This document shows, one piece after another, positions 16,040 through 23,771 of a DNA stretch of 32,531 nt; the first letter of the stretch is position 1, and the number at the start of each line of letters is the position of its first letter. The notes beneath the pieces are model-generated. The model saw nothing but the letters and a program-made list of their open reading frames with translations. It made no database searches and was not told the DNA's origin. The position numbers and the translations under genes are program-made. The stretch covers positions 1 to 32,531 of the forward strand of contig DXCN01000046.1 of NCBI GenBank assembly GCA_019115985.1, in the 5' to 3' direction. Origin of the DNA: Candidatus Rothia avicola. Lineage in GTDB: Bacteria; Actinomycetota; Actinomycetes; Actinomycetales; Micrococcaceae.

Positions 16040-17596
16040 CTACGCCGCCAGCAGGGGCAGACGCACCGTGAACTCGGTACGCCCCGGGCGGGAGACCACA
16101 TCGATAGAACCCCCGTGGGCTTCTACGATGGCCTTGGCAATGGGAAGGCCCAGACCGGTGGTGCCATCGGAGCCGGAGCGGGCAGCGTCCGCCCGCGTGA
16201 AGCGGTCAAAAATCTTGCTCTTGAACTCGGGGTCAATACCGGGGCCGTTATCGCTCACGCTCATGATGGCCTCGCGGCCGCTGGCAGAAATCGACAGGGA
16301 GGCGGTCACCGTGGTGCCCTCGTCCGTGTGCTTCCGGGCGTTCGAAAGCAGGTTCAACAGCACCTGCTGGAGCTGGGAGCGGTCGCCGCGCACCTCCACC
16401 ACATCCTCGGGCAGGTTGAGCTGCCAGACGTGAGAGGGAGCTGCCACCTGTAGGTCCATGACGTTTTCTACCAGCAGTTCGGTCAGGTCCACCTCGGTCA
16501 TTTCAGGCTCACGGCCTTCGTCGAGGCGGGCCAGCAGAAGCAGGTCTTCGACCAGGCGCGACATGCGTTCGGTCTGCGAGTTCACGCGCTCTAGGGAAGT
16601 CTTACCCTGGTCGGTGAGGGTTTCGGTCCAGCGAATCATATCCGCATACCCCTTGATAGCCGCCAGGGGCGTACGCAGCTCGTGGGAGGCGTCCGCCACG
16701 AAGACCCGCATTTGCTCCTCGGTGCGCGAGCGCGCTTCGAGGGCCGACTGTACGTTGTCTAGGAGCTGATTGAGGGCATACCCGACCGCTCCTACCTCGT
16801 CGCCGGGGTGAGCGTCCGCGGGCTGTACGCGGGTTGCCTCGGGCAGAGTTTCGAGGGCCAGGTCCATGTGGGCGACGCCCGCTGCGACCTGCGAGACCCG
16901 CTCAAGGGGTTGCATGGTACGGCGGATAATCCAGGAGCCCAGCACACCGGCACCGATCATCACGGCGACCGAACCGGCAGCGATCACAGCTACCAGCACA
17001 GCAAGGGTGCGGTGGGTTTCTGCCAGGGGTACGCCGGTGACGATGACGCCCTCGCTGACCGGGTTATCCTGCGTGACAACCAGGTATTCGCCCACCTCAA
17101 GGTCTACTTCAATGGTTCCGTCAGAGGTGGAGAGCGCCAGCAGGGTCTGCTGGTCGGCGTCACTGAGGGTCTGGGTGGAGCCAACCGAGTCGAGCATGCC
17201 CGCCACCACGGTCTGGCCGTTGGCGGTGCACAGGCTTAGGGTGCCGGGCCCCTGGCCGGGGGCGTCGAGGGTGGTGCGGCCGTTGAACTGCTGGCAGCCG
17301 TCTACCTCGGTGCTGCTACTTTGCCCGGACGAAGGGCCGCCGGGTTTGAAAGAAACAGCTCGGTGGGCGGCTTCGTCGAGTTGCCCGTAGGCCCGGCCCA
17401 TGAGGGAGCTAGAGAGGGCGATGTAGCTTGAAACGCCAATAATGAGGCAGGCGATACCCAGCATGGTCACCAGAATGGCGATGAGCTTGGTGCGCAGGTG
17501 AGGGGCGGTGCGCAGCCCGGTGGGGGCTGCGTCCTGGGCCTGCTCCTGCCCTGAAGCAGGCGCAGGGGTGCCCGCAGGCTGTGAAGGTGCTGCCAT
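16040..17596 (-). CDS. Two-component sensor histidine kinase
   Basis: This 518-residue membrane kinase has a Pro/Gln-rich cytoplasmic head (1-33), TM1 (about 38-62), an extracellular sensor domain (63-197) with two cysteines (C101, C123) that could form a disulfide, TM2 (199-224) and HAMP (225-277). The phosphoacceptor H305 is in VADASHELRTPL, followed by N-box N419 in LLNLLSNARKHT, G1 DNGPG (449-453), F-box FDRF and G2 GLGL (481-484). The layout resembles the actinobacterial TcrY/PrrB/MprB group. It starts 5 bp after the response regulator gene and is followed closely by the two fluoride channel genes. Its signal is unknown. Confidence 0.93.
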   Translation of the reverse strand: MAAPSQPAGTPAPASGQEQAQDAAPTGLRTAPHLRTKLIAILVTMLGIACLIIGVSSYIALSSSLMGRAYGQLDEAAHRAVSFKPGGPSSGQSSSTEVDGCQQFNGRTTLDAPGQGPGTLSLCTANGQTVVAGMLDSVGSTQTLSDADQQTLLALSTSDGTIEVDLEVGEYLVVTQDNPVSEGVIVTGVPLAETHRTLAVLVAVIAAGSVAVMIGAGVLGSWIIRRTMQPLERVSQVAAGVAHMDLALETLPEATRVQPADAHPGDEVGAVGYALNQLLDNVQSALEARSRTEEQMRVFVADASHELRTPLAAIKGYADMIRWTETLTDQGKTSLERVNSQTERMSRLVEDLLLLARLDEGREPEMTEVDLTELLVENVMDLQVAAPSHVWQLNLPEDVVEVRGDRSQLQQVLLNLLSNARKHTDEGTTVTASLSISASGREAIMSVSDNGPGIDPEFKSKIFDRFTRADAARSGSDGTTGLGLPIAKAIVEAHGGSIDVVSRPGRTEFTVRLPLLAA

Positions 17597-17601
17597 GGGC
17601 C

Positions 17602-18348
17602 TTACTGGTTGGCGGGTTTGATGACGTAGCCTGCGCCGCGCACGGTATGAATCATGGGTTCACGGCCCGCGTCAATCTTTTTGCGCAGGTAGGAGATATA
17701 GAGTTCTACGATGTTGGCCTGGCCGCCGAAGTCGTAGTTCCAGACGTTATCGAGAATCTGGGCCTTAGAGACCACGCGCCTAGCGTTTTCCATGAGGTAG
17801 CGCAGCAGGTCGAACTGGGTTGCAGTGAGCTGGATTTCTTCGCCGCCTCGGGTGACTTCGCGGGTGTCCTGGTTGAGTACCAGGTCGCCGACTACGAGTT
17901 CAGCGTCGTTGGCTGCTGCTACACCGGAGCGTTGCACCAGGCGGTGCAGACGGATGATGACCTCTTCCATGGAGAAGGGCTTGGTGACGTAGTCGTCGGC
18001 ACCGGCTGCCAGGCCGACGATGCGGTCGTCCACGGAGTCCTTGGCTGTGAGGAAGAGGCAGGGCACCTCGGGGTAGAGCTTGCGGATGCGGGAGAGCAGC
18101 TCGATGCCGTCGAAGCCGGGCATCATAATGTCGAGCACAAGGACGTCGGGGCGCCAGTTGCGGGCGATAGCCAGGGCTGCGGAGCCCTCGCCCGCTGATT
18201 TGACCTCCCAGCCAATCATTTTGAGTGCCACGCTGACCAGCTCTTCGAGCATGCGCTCATCGTCTACCACGAGGGCGCGGATGGGCGAGCCGTCGGGGTG
18301 TTCAAGGGCCGGCAGGTTCTTGGCGATATCGATTGCTGTGCTGCTCAT
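17602..18348 (-). CDS. OmpR/PhoB-family response regulator
   Basis: This 248-residue transcription regulator is the partner of the sensor kinase. The receiver domain (residues about 24-135) has VVDDE at 28-31, phosphoacceptor D73 in LVLDIMMPG, T101 in FLTAKD and K123 in VTKPFS. The C-terminal winged helix has LTATQFDLLRYLMENARRVV and ELYISYLRKKID, and ends VRGAGYVIK. The frame is open to a GTG at 18423, but the ATG at 18348 was preferred: it fits the family's N-terminus and has TACCCT seven bases upstream, as expected for a leaderless mRNA. Together with the kinase and the two fluoride channels it may form one transcript. Confidence 0.92.
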   Translation of the reverse strand: MSSTAIDIAKNLPALEHPDGSPIRALVVDDERMLEELVSVALKMIGWEVKSAGEGSAALAIARNWRPDVLVLDIMMPGFDGIELLSRIRKLYPEVPCLFLTAKDSVDDRIVGLAAGADDYVTKPFSMEEVIIRLHRLVQRSGVAAANDAELVVGDLVLNQDTREVTRGGEEIQLTATQFDLLRYLMENARRVVSKAQILDNVWNYDFGGQANIVELYISYLRKKIDAGREPMIHTVRGAGYVIKPANQ

Positions 18349-18645
18349 ACTTCTAAGGGTAGCTAACCGCGGAAGTTTAGGGGTACCTTGATCGCTATGT
18401 GGGGGCTTTAGGGCTGTTTTCACAGGCGATTCTTATGCGGGTGTGAGCGGGAGCAAACCGGGGGTGGGTCTGTCTTGTATGAGCAAGTGAGAGAACATTT
18501 AGTGTCAGTGGGATGGCACAGAGATGTAATGTTTCACAAAGACCTGCCTTTATGAGCACCGCGGGTTTATTTCCTGGACTTCATCGGGTAGAGTTTTGAG
18601 CAGGCTGTCAATTGTTTATTTTTGAAGAAACTTTATGACGGGTTG

Positions 18646-18793
18646 CCTAGAGGCTTTCTAAGTTTGAGTTGAATGAACCACCTCGCAACTCGTTAGACGG
18701 GCTCGCGTTGATGGTTGTGGTTCCCCTCAGCGCGGGCCTCTCTACAGCAAAGGGTCTTGCCCCGCAGATGCGGGAGCAAGACCCTTTCTTTTT
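18646..18793 (+). ncRNA. Candidate small RNA ending in an intrinsic terminator
   Basis: The hairpin at 18749-18787 is followed by a T-run on the plus strand only, although both neighbouring genes read leftward. Upstream on the plus strand is TTGTTT (18612-18617), 16 bases, then TATGAC (18634-18639), a plausible promoter. The implied RNA is about 148 nt and contains an AACCAC...GTGGTT pairing. The call rests on these signals alone. Confidence 0.25.
18749..18793. terminator. Strong intrinsic terminator
   Basis: An 18-bp stem (AAAGGGTCTTGC + CCCGCA pairing with TGCGGG + GCAAGACCCTTT, one A bulge at 18775) with a two-base GA turn is followed by CTTTTT on the plus strand. On the minus strand, after brnQ, the T-run is limited to TTTGCTGT. 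Confidence 0.8.
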
Positions 18794-18824
18794 GCCCTCC
18801 TAGGGAGCCTGTGCGGCGCCCGAC

Positions 18825-20162
18825 TTAGCAGGCGGACGCGCGGCGGTGCTGTACCAGGTCGATGGCAGCGCCGATGAGGGCGGCAACCAGAGTGGGTACG
18901 AACCAACCCAGGTCGTAGGCGTGGGCGGGGGCCCAGCCGATAAGGGGCTCGATGACGTTTGAGCCAAGGCCCTGGGAGTTGAGGGTCATGAGCAGGGCCC
19001 AAATCACCGAGACCAGCAGGGCGAAACGGTGAGTGAGGTTCATCCAGGGGGCTCGCAGGGCGGCCTCAATAAGAGTGAGGACGACCAGGGTCAGGGCCGG
19101 CGGGTAGAGGGTGGTGATGATGGGGATAGCGAAGCTCATCAGCCCTTCCAGGCCGAAGGACGCCAGCACGAAGGCAATCAGGGTGAAGATAATAGCCCAG
19201 GTGCGGTAGGAGACCGAGGGCACCAGCTTGTTGAAGAAAGAGCTGGTCGCGCCGATGAGGCCCACCGAGGTGGTCAGGCAGGCTAGCAGTACGATGAGGC
19301 CGAAGATGACAGCACCGGGGCCGCCCATGGTCTGGGCTGCGGAGTCGGTGAGCAGGGCTGCGCCGTCCTTGTATCCCTGGCCGTCCGCGATGTGCTCGCC
19401 AATGTAGCCCAGCCCCAGGTAGACCGCGCCCAGCAGCACGCCGGCAATACCGCCGGCCAAGGCGACGCTGCGGAGCATCTCGCTGCGTCCGGTCACCCCT
19501 TTTTCACGCAGGGAGGCGATCACGATGATGCCGAAGGCCAGACCTGCCAGGGAATCCATGGTCATGTAGCCGTTGACGAAGCCGGTGGCAAAAGCGCCGG
19601 TGGCGTAGTCTTCAGTCGGTGCGGCGGAGGGGGTGCGCAGGGTAATAAAGCTCATCACGACCAGCACACCCAGCAGGGTTACCAGGGCGGGGGTCAGGTA
19701 CTTGCCCAGGGTATCAACGATGCCGGTGGGGTTCATGGCCAGCAGGTAGGAGATACCAAAGAAGACGGCAGAGAAGATGAGGGTGGGCACCATACCGTCC
19801 GCCGACAGGTAGGGGTCTACGGCCATGGCATAGCTGATGGTACCGGTACGCGGCAGGGCATAGAGGGCACCGATGGAGAGGTAGACCAGGGGAGGGAAGA
19901 CGAGGGCAAAGATTTTTCCACCGCGGGCCGCCAAATCTTGCAGGTCGCGGCCGGTGACGGCGAGCGCGATAACAGCCAGGATGGGCATCAGGACGCCGGT
20001 CACCAGGAAGCCTGTGATGGCGGGGGTGAAGTTTTCACCGGCTTCTGCACCGAGCATGGCGGGGAAGATGAGGTTGCCTGCGCCGAAGAACATGGAGAAC
20101 AGCATGAGGGCTGTGACCACGATGCTGATGAGCGGTGATGATTTGGTGGGTGCTGAGTTCAT
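18825..20162 (-). CDS. brnQ: Branched-chain amino-acid:cation symporter BrnQ
   Basis: This 445-residue permease has about 12 membrane helices and imports leucine, isoleucine and valine with Na+ or H+. The family signature is at the start: LMLFSMFFGAGNLIFPAMLG (residues about 19-38). Further conserved stretches include LPRTGTISYAMAVDP and TTSVGLIGATSSFFNKL. The ATG at 20162 has no Shine-Dalgarno; the bases before it are ACTACCCCCACACTT, perhaps a leaderless or very short leader. The gene is divergent from the antiterminator gene across 153 bp. Confidence 0.93.
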   Translation of the reverse strand: MNSAPTKSSPLISIVVTALMLFSMFFGAGNLIFPAMLGAEAGENFTPAITGFLVTGVLMPILAVIALAVTGRDLQDLAARGGKIFALVFPPLVYLSIGALYALPRTGTISYAMAVDPYLSADGMVPTLIFSAVFFGISYLLAMNPTGIVDTLGKYLTPALVTLLGVLVVMSFITLRTPSAAPTEDYATGAFATGFVNGYMTMDSLAGLAFGIIVIASLREKGVTGRSEMLRSVALAGGIAGVLLGAVYLGLGYIGEHIADGQGYKDGAALLTDSAAQTMGGPGAVIFGLIVLLACLTTSVGLIGATSSFFNKLVPSVSYRTWAIIFTLIAFVLASFGLEGLMSFAIPIITTLYPPALTLVVLTLIEAALRAPWMNLTHRFALLVSVIWALLMTLNSQGLGSNVIEPLIGWAPAHAYDLGWFVPTLVAALIGAAIDLVQHRRASAC

Positions 20163-20247
20163 AAGTGTGGGGGTAGTTCTCTATTTGTACGAAAGGGTTT
20201 AGTTTACTCCTGTTTATTGGGCAGGTTGCGGGTGGGTAATCCCGCAG

Positions 20248-20276
20248 TTGGCGGTGGGTCGGTAGACTGGTAAGGA
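20248..20276 (+). promoter_or_regulatory. Candidate promoter of the antiterminator gene
   Basis: TTGGCG and TAAGGA are separated by 17 bases, with the -10 about 40 bases before the TTG start. A TGCGGG/CCCGCA hairpin (about 20226-20245) lies just upstream. No canonical RAT antiterminator sequence was recognised. Confidence 0.3.
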
Positions 20277-20315
20277 TATTCGCGCGTTTTGAACCTGAGG
20301 CGAAAGGGGGTCACG

Positions 20316-21167
20316 TTGCGCATTTCACGTATTTATAACAACAATGTGGCTCTGGCTCAGGCCTATACGGGCGAGCAGATGGTGGTTATCGGTCGTGGCT
20401 TAGCGTTTGGTAAGCGTAAGGGGGATATGGTTGATCCCACTCTCATTGAGCAGACCTTCGTGCCGGAGCACGGCACCCCCGATGAGCATTTGGCGGGGTC
20501 GCTGGCGAAAATTCCGTCTGAGATTCTAGGCCTTGCCACTGAGCTTGAGTTTTTAGTCAAGGCCGAGGGAATTACCATTTCTCATTCCTTTATTGTTCCG
20601 GTGGCTGACCATATTAGTTATGCAGTGGTTCGGGCCCGCGAGGGGCTGGTGGTGGATTACCCGCTGGCTCTTGAGGTGTCTCAGCTTTACCCGCGGGAGG
20701 TCCGATTTGGCCACCGGGCCCTTGAGCTGGTCAAGGAGCGCCTGGGGGTTGAGCTGCCTGAGATTGAGGCAATCCCCCTGGCCATGCACCTGGTCAATTC
20801 ACAGTTTGCTTCTGAGGATATGGGCGGAACCTACCGTATGACCGAGGTCTTTGCCCAGATTTTTGAGGTGATTGGGGCCGGCTTTGGCGGCCCGGTGGAC
20901 CGGTCGCTGATGAGCGCTGCCCGTTTCGTCACGCATCTGCGCTATCTCTTTGTGCGCGCAGGCGCTGCCCAGACCGCGGACGCGGGCACGAGCGTCCCTC
21001 TGCTCCTTGAGAGTTTGAAGGACGCCCACCCCCGCGCCTTTGCTGCGGCGGTGAAGGTGAAGCTGGTGCTTGAGATGCATCTGGAGCAGAACCTGACCGA
21101 TGATGAGCTGACCTATCTGACGATTCATATTGCCCGCCTGGCCCGGGACCAGTACGGAACCTCCTAG
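20316..21167 (+). CDS. licT: BglG/LicT-family PRD transcription antiterminator
   Basis: The start is taken as TTG at 20316: AAAGGGGG lies seven bases upstream, and the RNA-binding domain begins right there with LRISRIYNNNVALA, as in LicT and SacT. The 283-residue protein has a CAT domain (1-55, with GRGLAFGKRKGD), PRD1 and PRD2. The four phosphorylatable histidines are present: H99 (VADHIS), H158 (AMHLVN), H207 (THLRYL) and H271 (TIHIARL). Such proteins bind nascent RNA and prevent termination when a PTS sugar is present. No PTS or beta-glucosidase gene lies in the window, so its target must be elsewhere. The stop is eight bases before a 62-bp hairpin repeat. Confidence 0.9.
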   Translation: MRISRIYNNNVALAQAYTGEQMVVIGRGLAFGKRKGDMVDPTLIEQTFVPEHGTPDEHLAGSLAKIPSEILGLATELEFLVKAEGITISHSFIVPVADHISYAVVRAREGLVVDYPLALEVSQLYPREVRFGHRALELVKERLGVELPEIEAIPLAMHLVNSQFASEDMGGTYRMTEVFAQIFEVIGAGFGGPVDRSLMSAARFVTHLRYLFVRAGAAQTADAGTSVPLLLESLKDAHPRAFAAAVKVKLVLEMHLEQNLTDDELTYLTIHIARLARDQYGTS

Positions 21168-21174
21168 CGGCGTT

Positions 21175-21236
21175 CACCCTATTCTTTTTCTCTTCACCCC
21201 GAGATAATCCCTAGGGTCAAGAGAGAAAGAGTAGGG
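21175..21236. repeat. 62-bp hairpin repeat, copy 1
   Basis: This self-complementary element begins CACCCTATTC and ends AGAGTAGGG, with a central CCCTAGGG. Its arms can pair over about 22-23 positions. It sits between the convergent licT and AbiEi/DUF559 genes and directly abuts the latter's TAA stop, so it can act as a shared terminator. It matches the copy at 22292-22353 at 60 of 62 positions, in direct orientation. Confidence 0.9.
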
Positions 21237-22160
21237 TTATTGGCCTGTTGCTCGGACGCCGAAGTGACGCAACCTCGAAATCAACAGTTCTGGGCGCTGA
21301 GCCAGATCACCCCAGGTGGCACGGATAACCGTCCACCCCGCCAGTTCTAATTCCCGCTGCCGCAGCGCATCATTGCGTAACTGCTCATCGGTTGCCCGGT
21401 AGGATCCGTAATACTTATGCAGACCGTCCACCTCAAGAAGCAGTTTGAGGTGGGGCCAGGCAAAATCAGCACGGTACAGGCGCCCGGACGGGGTAGTAAT
21501 TTCAAACTGTTGAATAGGCTGTTCGATACCTCCTTGATAGAGGCGAAGCCTGGCAAAAGATTCAAGAGGTGATTCACTCAGCGGGCTCATCAGCGCAGCC
21601 ACAACACGCAATTTCTGGGAGCCTCGCCCCGCACAGTGTTCGAGCTCTTCTCGCGCAGTGTTAAGTTCGAGATTCCCGTGTTTTAAAAAGAAATCTGTGA
21701 TAGCTAGCGACTCTTGCAGAGGCATAGTTTTTCCGCAGTCTATGACGGTTGTGAGCGGGTTCGTGACTTTAACTCCGCCTAAATCAGTAGCCAGGGAGCA
21801 TTCTTTTACCTTATGGCTATGCAGGATTGCCTGCGGGTGCCCCGACTTATTGATACCCAAGAGGGAGAGGTGCACTTTAGGGGGTAGGGCCATCAGCGGC
21901 GCACCCCACAGCAGGGCAGCTGACTGATGACTCACTACGGCTGTGGGGCGGGTTTTCTGAAGGGCTACCGTCACAGCTTTGGCTCGGTCGCTTGCTGTGC
22001 AGTGTCGTGCGATATCACCTTTGAGATAGACCCCGCGGGTCAGGCGTATAAGCTCACCTCTACGGTGCTTCGCACTGATGAGGTTGTTACTCATGCCCGA
22101 TTCTTTGAGTTCACGGTGGGTGTGCATCGCTGAACAGATGTGTGAGAGGTTGAGTTCCAT
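21237..22160 (-). CDS. AbiEi-type HTH / DUF559 endonuclease-like fusion
   Basis: This 307-residue protein joins an N-terminal winged-helix of the type IV toxin-antitoxin AbiEi kind (about 14-50, ISAKHRRGELIRLTRGVY) to a C-terminal DUF559/Vsr-like nuclease fold. The nuclease part keeps an E-D-E pattern consistent with PD-(D/E)XK: E200 (SPLESF), D232 (YRADFAWP) and E243 (LLLEVDG). Such proteins are common in actinobacteria and of unproven function; a phage-defence or toxin-antitoxin role is an inference. There is no partner toxin gene beside it. The ATG at 22160 was chosen over an earlier in-frame start at 22265; CACAGT lies six bases before it. The gene is bracketed by the two 62-bp repeats. 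Confidence 0.75.
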   Translation of the reverse strand: MELNLSHICSAMHTHRELKESGMSNNLISAKHRRGELIRLTRGVYLKGDIARHCTASDRAKAVTVALQKTRPTAVVSHQSAALLWGAPLMALPPKVHLSLLGINKSGHPQAILHSHKVKECSLATDLGGVKVTNPLTTVIDCGKTMPLQESLAITDFFLKHGNLELNTAREELEHCAGRGSQKLRVVAALMSPLSESPLESFARLRLYQGGIEQPIQQFEITTPSGRLYRADFAWPHLKLLLEVDGLHKYYGSYRATDEQLRNDALRQRELELAGWTVIRATWGDLAQRPELLISRLRHFGVRATGQ

Positions 22161-22212
22161 GCCGCTACTGTGGCAAAAAGGGTCGGGCGCTTCAAGTGCC
22201 CCTACGTGTACC

Positions 22213-22255
22213 TGTGGATAACCCTTATTTTCGCTCGTCAGTTGCCTGTGGACAA
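22213..22255. promoter_or_regulatory. Pair of DnaA-box-like sites
   Basis: TGTGGATAA (22213-22221, the complement of TTATCCACA) and TGTGGACAA (22247-22255, the complement of TTGTCCACA, the actinobacterial consensus) lie 25 bases apart upstream of the AbiEi/DUF559 gene. The same two words recur in the same order at 31384-31405. Confidence 0.4.
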
Positions 22256-22291
22256 GAAGACACAAGTTGGCCTCTGCGTCGTCACAAAGAA

Positions 22292-22353
22292 CACCCTATT
22301 CTTTCTCTCTTCACCCCGAGATATTCCCTAGGGTCAAGAGAGAAAGAGTAGGG
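22292..22353. repeat. 62-bp hairpin repeat, copy 2
   Basis: This copy differs from copy 1 at two internal positions. Its arms pair over 23 positions with one mismatch and one G-U. It begins 14 bases past the stop of the 50-residue gene (reading left) and is a plausible terminator for it. Confidence 0.9.
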
Positions 22354-22367
22354 CGATAGTCGCTACT

Positions 22368-22520
22368 TTAGAGTTCGGCGGAAGTTTGGCCGTCGCGGGC
22401 GCACAGAGCCACCCCGTCTAGAGGCAGGGAACCTGCGCGGTAGCGGATGGCGATATCAAGGACGCTGGTGCCGGCAGAGAGGACGTCGGTTAGTTGCTGG
22501 GCGGTTGAGATAGCTGACAT
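22368..22520 (-). CDS. Small hypothetical protein of 50 residues
   Basis: I do not recognise this protein. ATG at 22520 is preceded by GAAAGG at a good distance, and the frame runs MSAISTAQQLTDVLSAG... to ...GQTSAEL, mostly helical with no membrane segment and one cysteine. The stop is followed by the 62-bp hairpin. Ribosome site, in-frame stop and a dedicated terminator together support a real gene. It is divergent from the luciferase-like operon across a 153-bp promoter region, so it may be co-regulated with it. The frame remains open upstream to 22826, but that part is the shadow of the oxidoreductase gene. Confidence 0.55.
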   Translation of the reverse strand: MSAISTAQQLTDVLSAGTSVLDIAIRYRAGSLPLDGVALCARDGQTSAEL

Positions 22521-22602
22521 GACTAAACCTTTCAGATAATTCATTAATGTATCTCTTACCCCTCGCACTAGTCTCTTTTCCGAAAAACACAAATCAAAAT
22601 AC

Positions 22603-22631
22603 TTTACAAGGAAAGTTTTTAGGGGTAGATT
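22603..22631 (+). promoter_or_regulatory. Promoter of the luciferase-like operon
   Basis: TTTACA (22603-22608), a 17-base spacer and TAGATT (22626-22631) make a near-consensus sigma-70-type promoter. The predicted transcript start is about 35 bases before the ATG. The surroundings are AT-rich compared with the rest of the window. Confidence 0.6.
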
Positions 22632-22673
22632 AAAAACATCGAAACAACAACACCACCTCGAAAGGTCACCATC

Positions 22674-23759
22674 ATGCAGTTCGGCATCTTCTCCGTCGGC
22701 GACGTCACCATGGACCCCACCACCGGCAAGACCCCCAGCGAATATGAGCGCCAAAAGGCCATCGTTGAAATTGCCAAGAAGGCAGACGAAGTAGGCCTCG
22801 ACGTCTTTGCCGTCGGCCAGCACCACAACCCACCCTTCATCGCGTCCTCACCGACCACCACCCTGGCCTACATCGCAGCCCAGACCAAGAACATCCTGCT
22901 GTCGACCTCCACCACCCTGATCACCACCACCGACCCTGTGCGCATCGCCGAAGACTACGGCACCCTGCAGCACCTGACCGACGGCCGCATGGACCTCATG
23001 CTGGGCCGCGGAAACACCGGCCCGGTCTACCCCTGGTTCGGCAAGGACATCCGCCAGGGCGTCAACCTGGCCATCGAGAACTACGCCCTGCTGCGCAAGC
23101 TCTGGAGCGAACAGGTGGTCAACTGGTCCGGCAACTTCCGCACCCCGCTTAACTCCTTCACTGCCACCCCGCAGCCCCTGGACGGTACCGCCCCCTTCGT
23201 CTGGCACGGCTCGATTCGCACCCCCGAAATCGCAGAGCAGGCCGCCTACTACGGTGACGGCTTCTTCCATAACAACATCTTCTGGAACAAGGAGCACACC
23301 CAGCAGATGATCAACCTCTACCGCGAGCGCTACGAGCACTACGGCCACGGCACCGCCGAGCAGGCTATCGTGGGCCTGGGTGGGCAGGTCTTCATGAGCA
23401 AGAACTCCCAGGACGCCGTTGCCAAGTTCCGCCCCTACTTCGATAACGCCCCGGTCTACGGCGGCGGTCCTTCTCTGGAAGATTTTGCTGACCAGACCCC
23501 GCTGACCGTGGGTTCACCCCAGCAGGTCATTGAGAAGACCCTGTCCTTCCGCGACTACGCTGGCGATTACCAGCGTCAGCTCTTCCTGGTGGATCATGCA
23601 GGCCTGCCCCTCAAGGAGGTTCTGAAGCAGATCGATATGCTGGGTGAGCAGGTTGTGCCCGTCTTGCGCGAGGAATTCGCTAAGCTGCGCCCTGCCGGTG
23701 TGCCCGAGGCCCCCGTCCACCCCCGCTACGCTGCCCACCTGGCTGAGCAGGGTAAGTAG
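22674..23759 (+). CDS. LLM-class flavin-dependent monooxygenase, CE1758 type
   Basis: This 361-residue TIM-barrel enzyme belongs to the bacterial-luciferase-like family. Its start MQFGIFSVGDVTMDPTTGKT, the FAVGQHHNPPF loop, GRMDLMLGRGNTGPVYPWFG and HGSIRTPEIAEQAAYYGDGF are characteristic. It should use reduced FMN and O2 to oxygenate an unknown substrate. The next gene, 12 bp downstream, encodes a CE1759-type FMN reductase that would supply the flavin; this pairing is a known actinobacterial arrangement. GAAAGG precedes the ATG. Codon use is strongly GC-biased (many third-position C), suggesting high expression. Confidence 0.9.
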   Translation: MQFGIFSVGDVTMDPTTGKTPSEYERQKAIVEIAKKADEVGLDVFAVGQHHNPPFIASSPTTTLAYIAAQTKNILLSTSTTLITTTDPVRIAEDYGTLQHLTDGRMDLMLGRGNTGPVYPWFGKDIRQGVNLAIENYALLRKLWSEQVVNWSGNFRTPLNSFTATPQPLDGTAPFVWHGSIRTPEIAEQAAYYGDGFFHNNIFWNKEHTQQMINLYRERYEHYGHGTAEQAIVGLGGQVFMSKNSQDAVAKFRPYFDNAPVYGGGPSLEDFADQTPLTVGSPQQVIEKTLSFRDYAGDYQRQLFLVDHAGLPLKEVLKQIDMLGEQVVPVLREEFAKLRPAGVPEAPVHPRYAAHLAEQGK

Positions 23760-23771
23760 GGAGTAAGACCC

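Larger units (their letters stand above)
18349..18824. other. 476-bp gene-free region between the response regulator and brnQ
   Basis: It must contain the promoter of the two-component operon (reading left). The minus strand has a TTGACA at 18606-18611, but no convincing -10 follows it. No protein-coding frame with a ribosome site was seen. The right part may encode a plus-strand small RNA, listed separately. Confidence 0.5.

Noticed and set aside
16028-16060. Fluoride riboswitch expected before the crcB genes
   Set aside because: Only nine bases separate the kinase stop from the first crcB, leaving no room; no motif was recognised.
17581-18198. Open frame of 205 codons opposite the response regulator
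   Set aside because: It covers a gene with complete receiver and DNA-binding domains; no ribosome site or family resemblance.
19392-20138. Long open frame opposite brnQ (248 codons)
   Set aside because: It is antisense to a clear transporter gene, Gly/Gln/His-rich in composition and without a ribosome site; a by-product of GC-rich codons.
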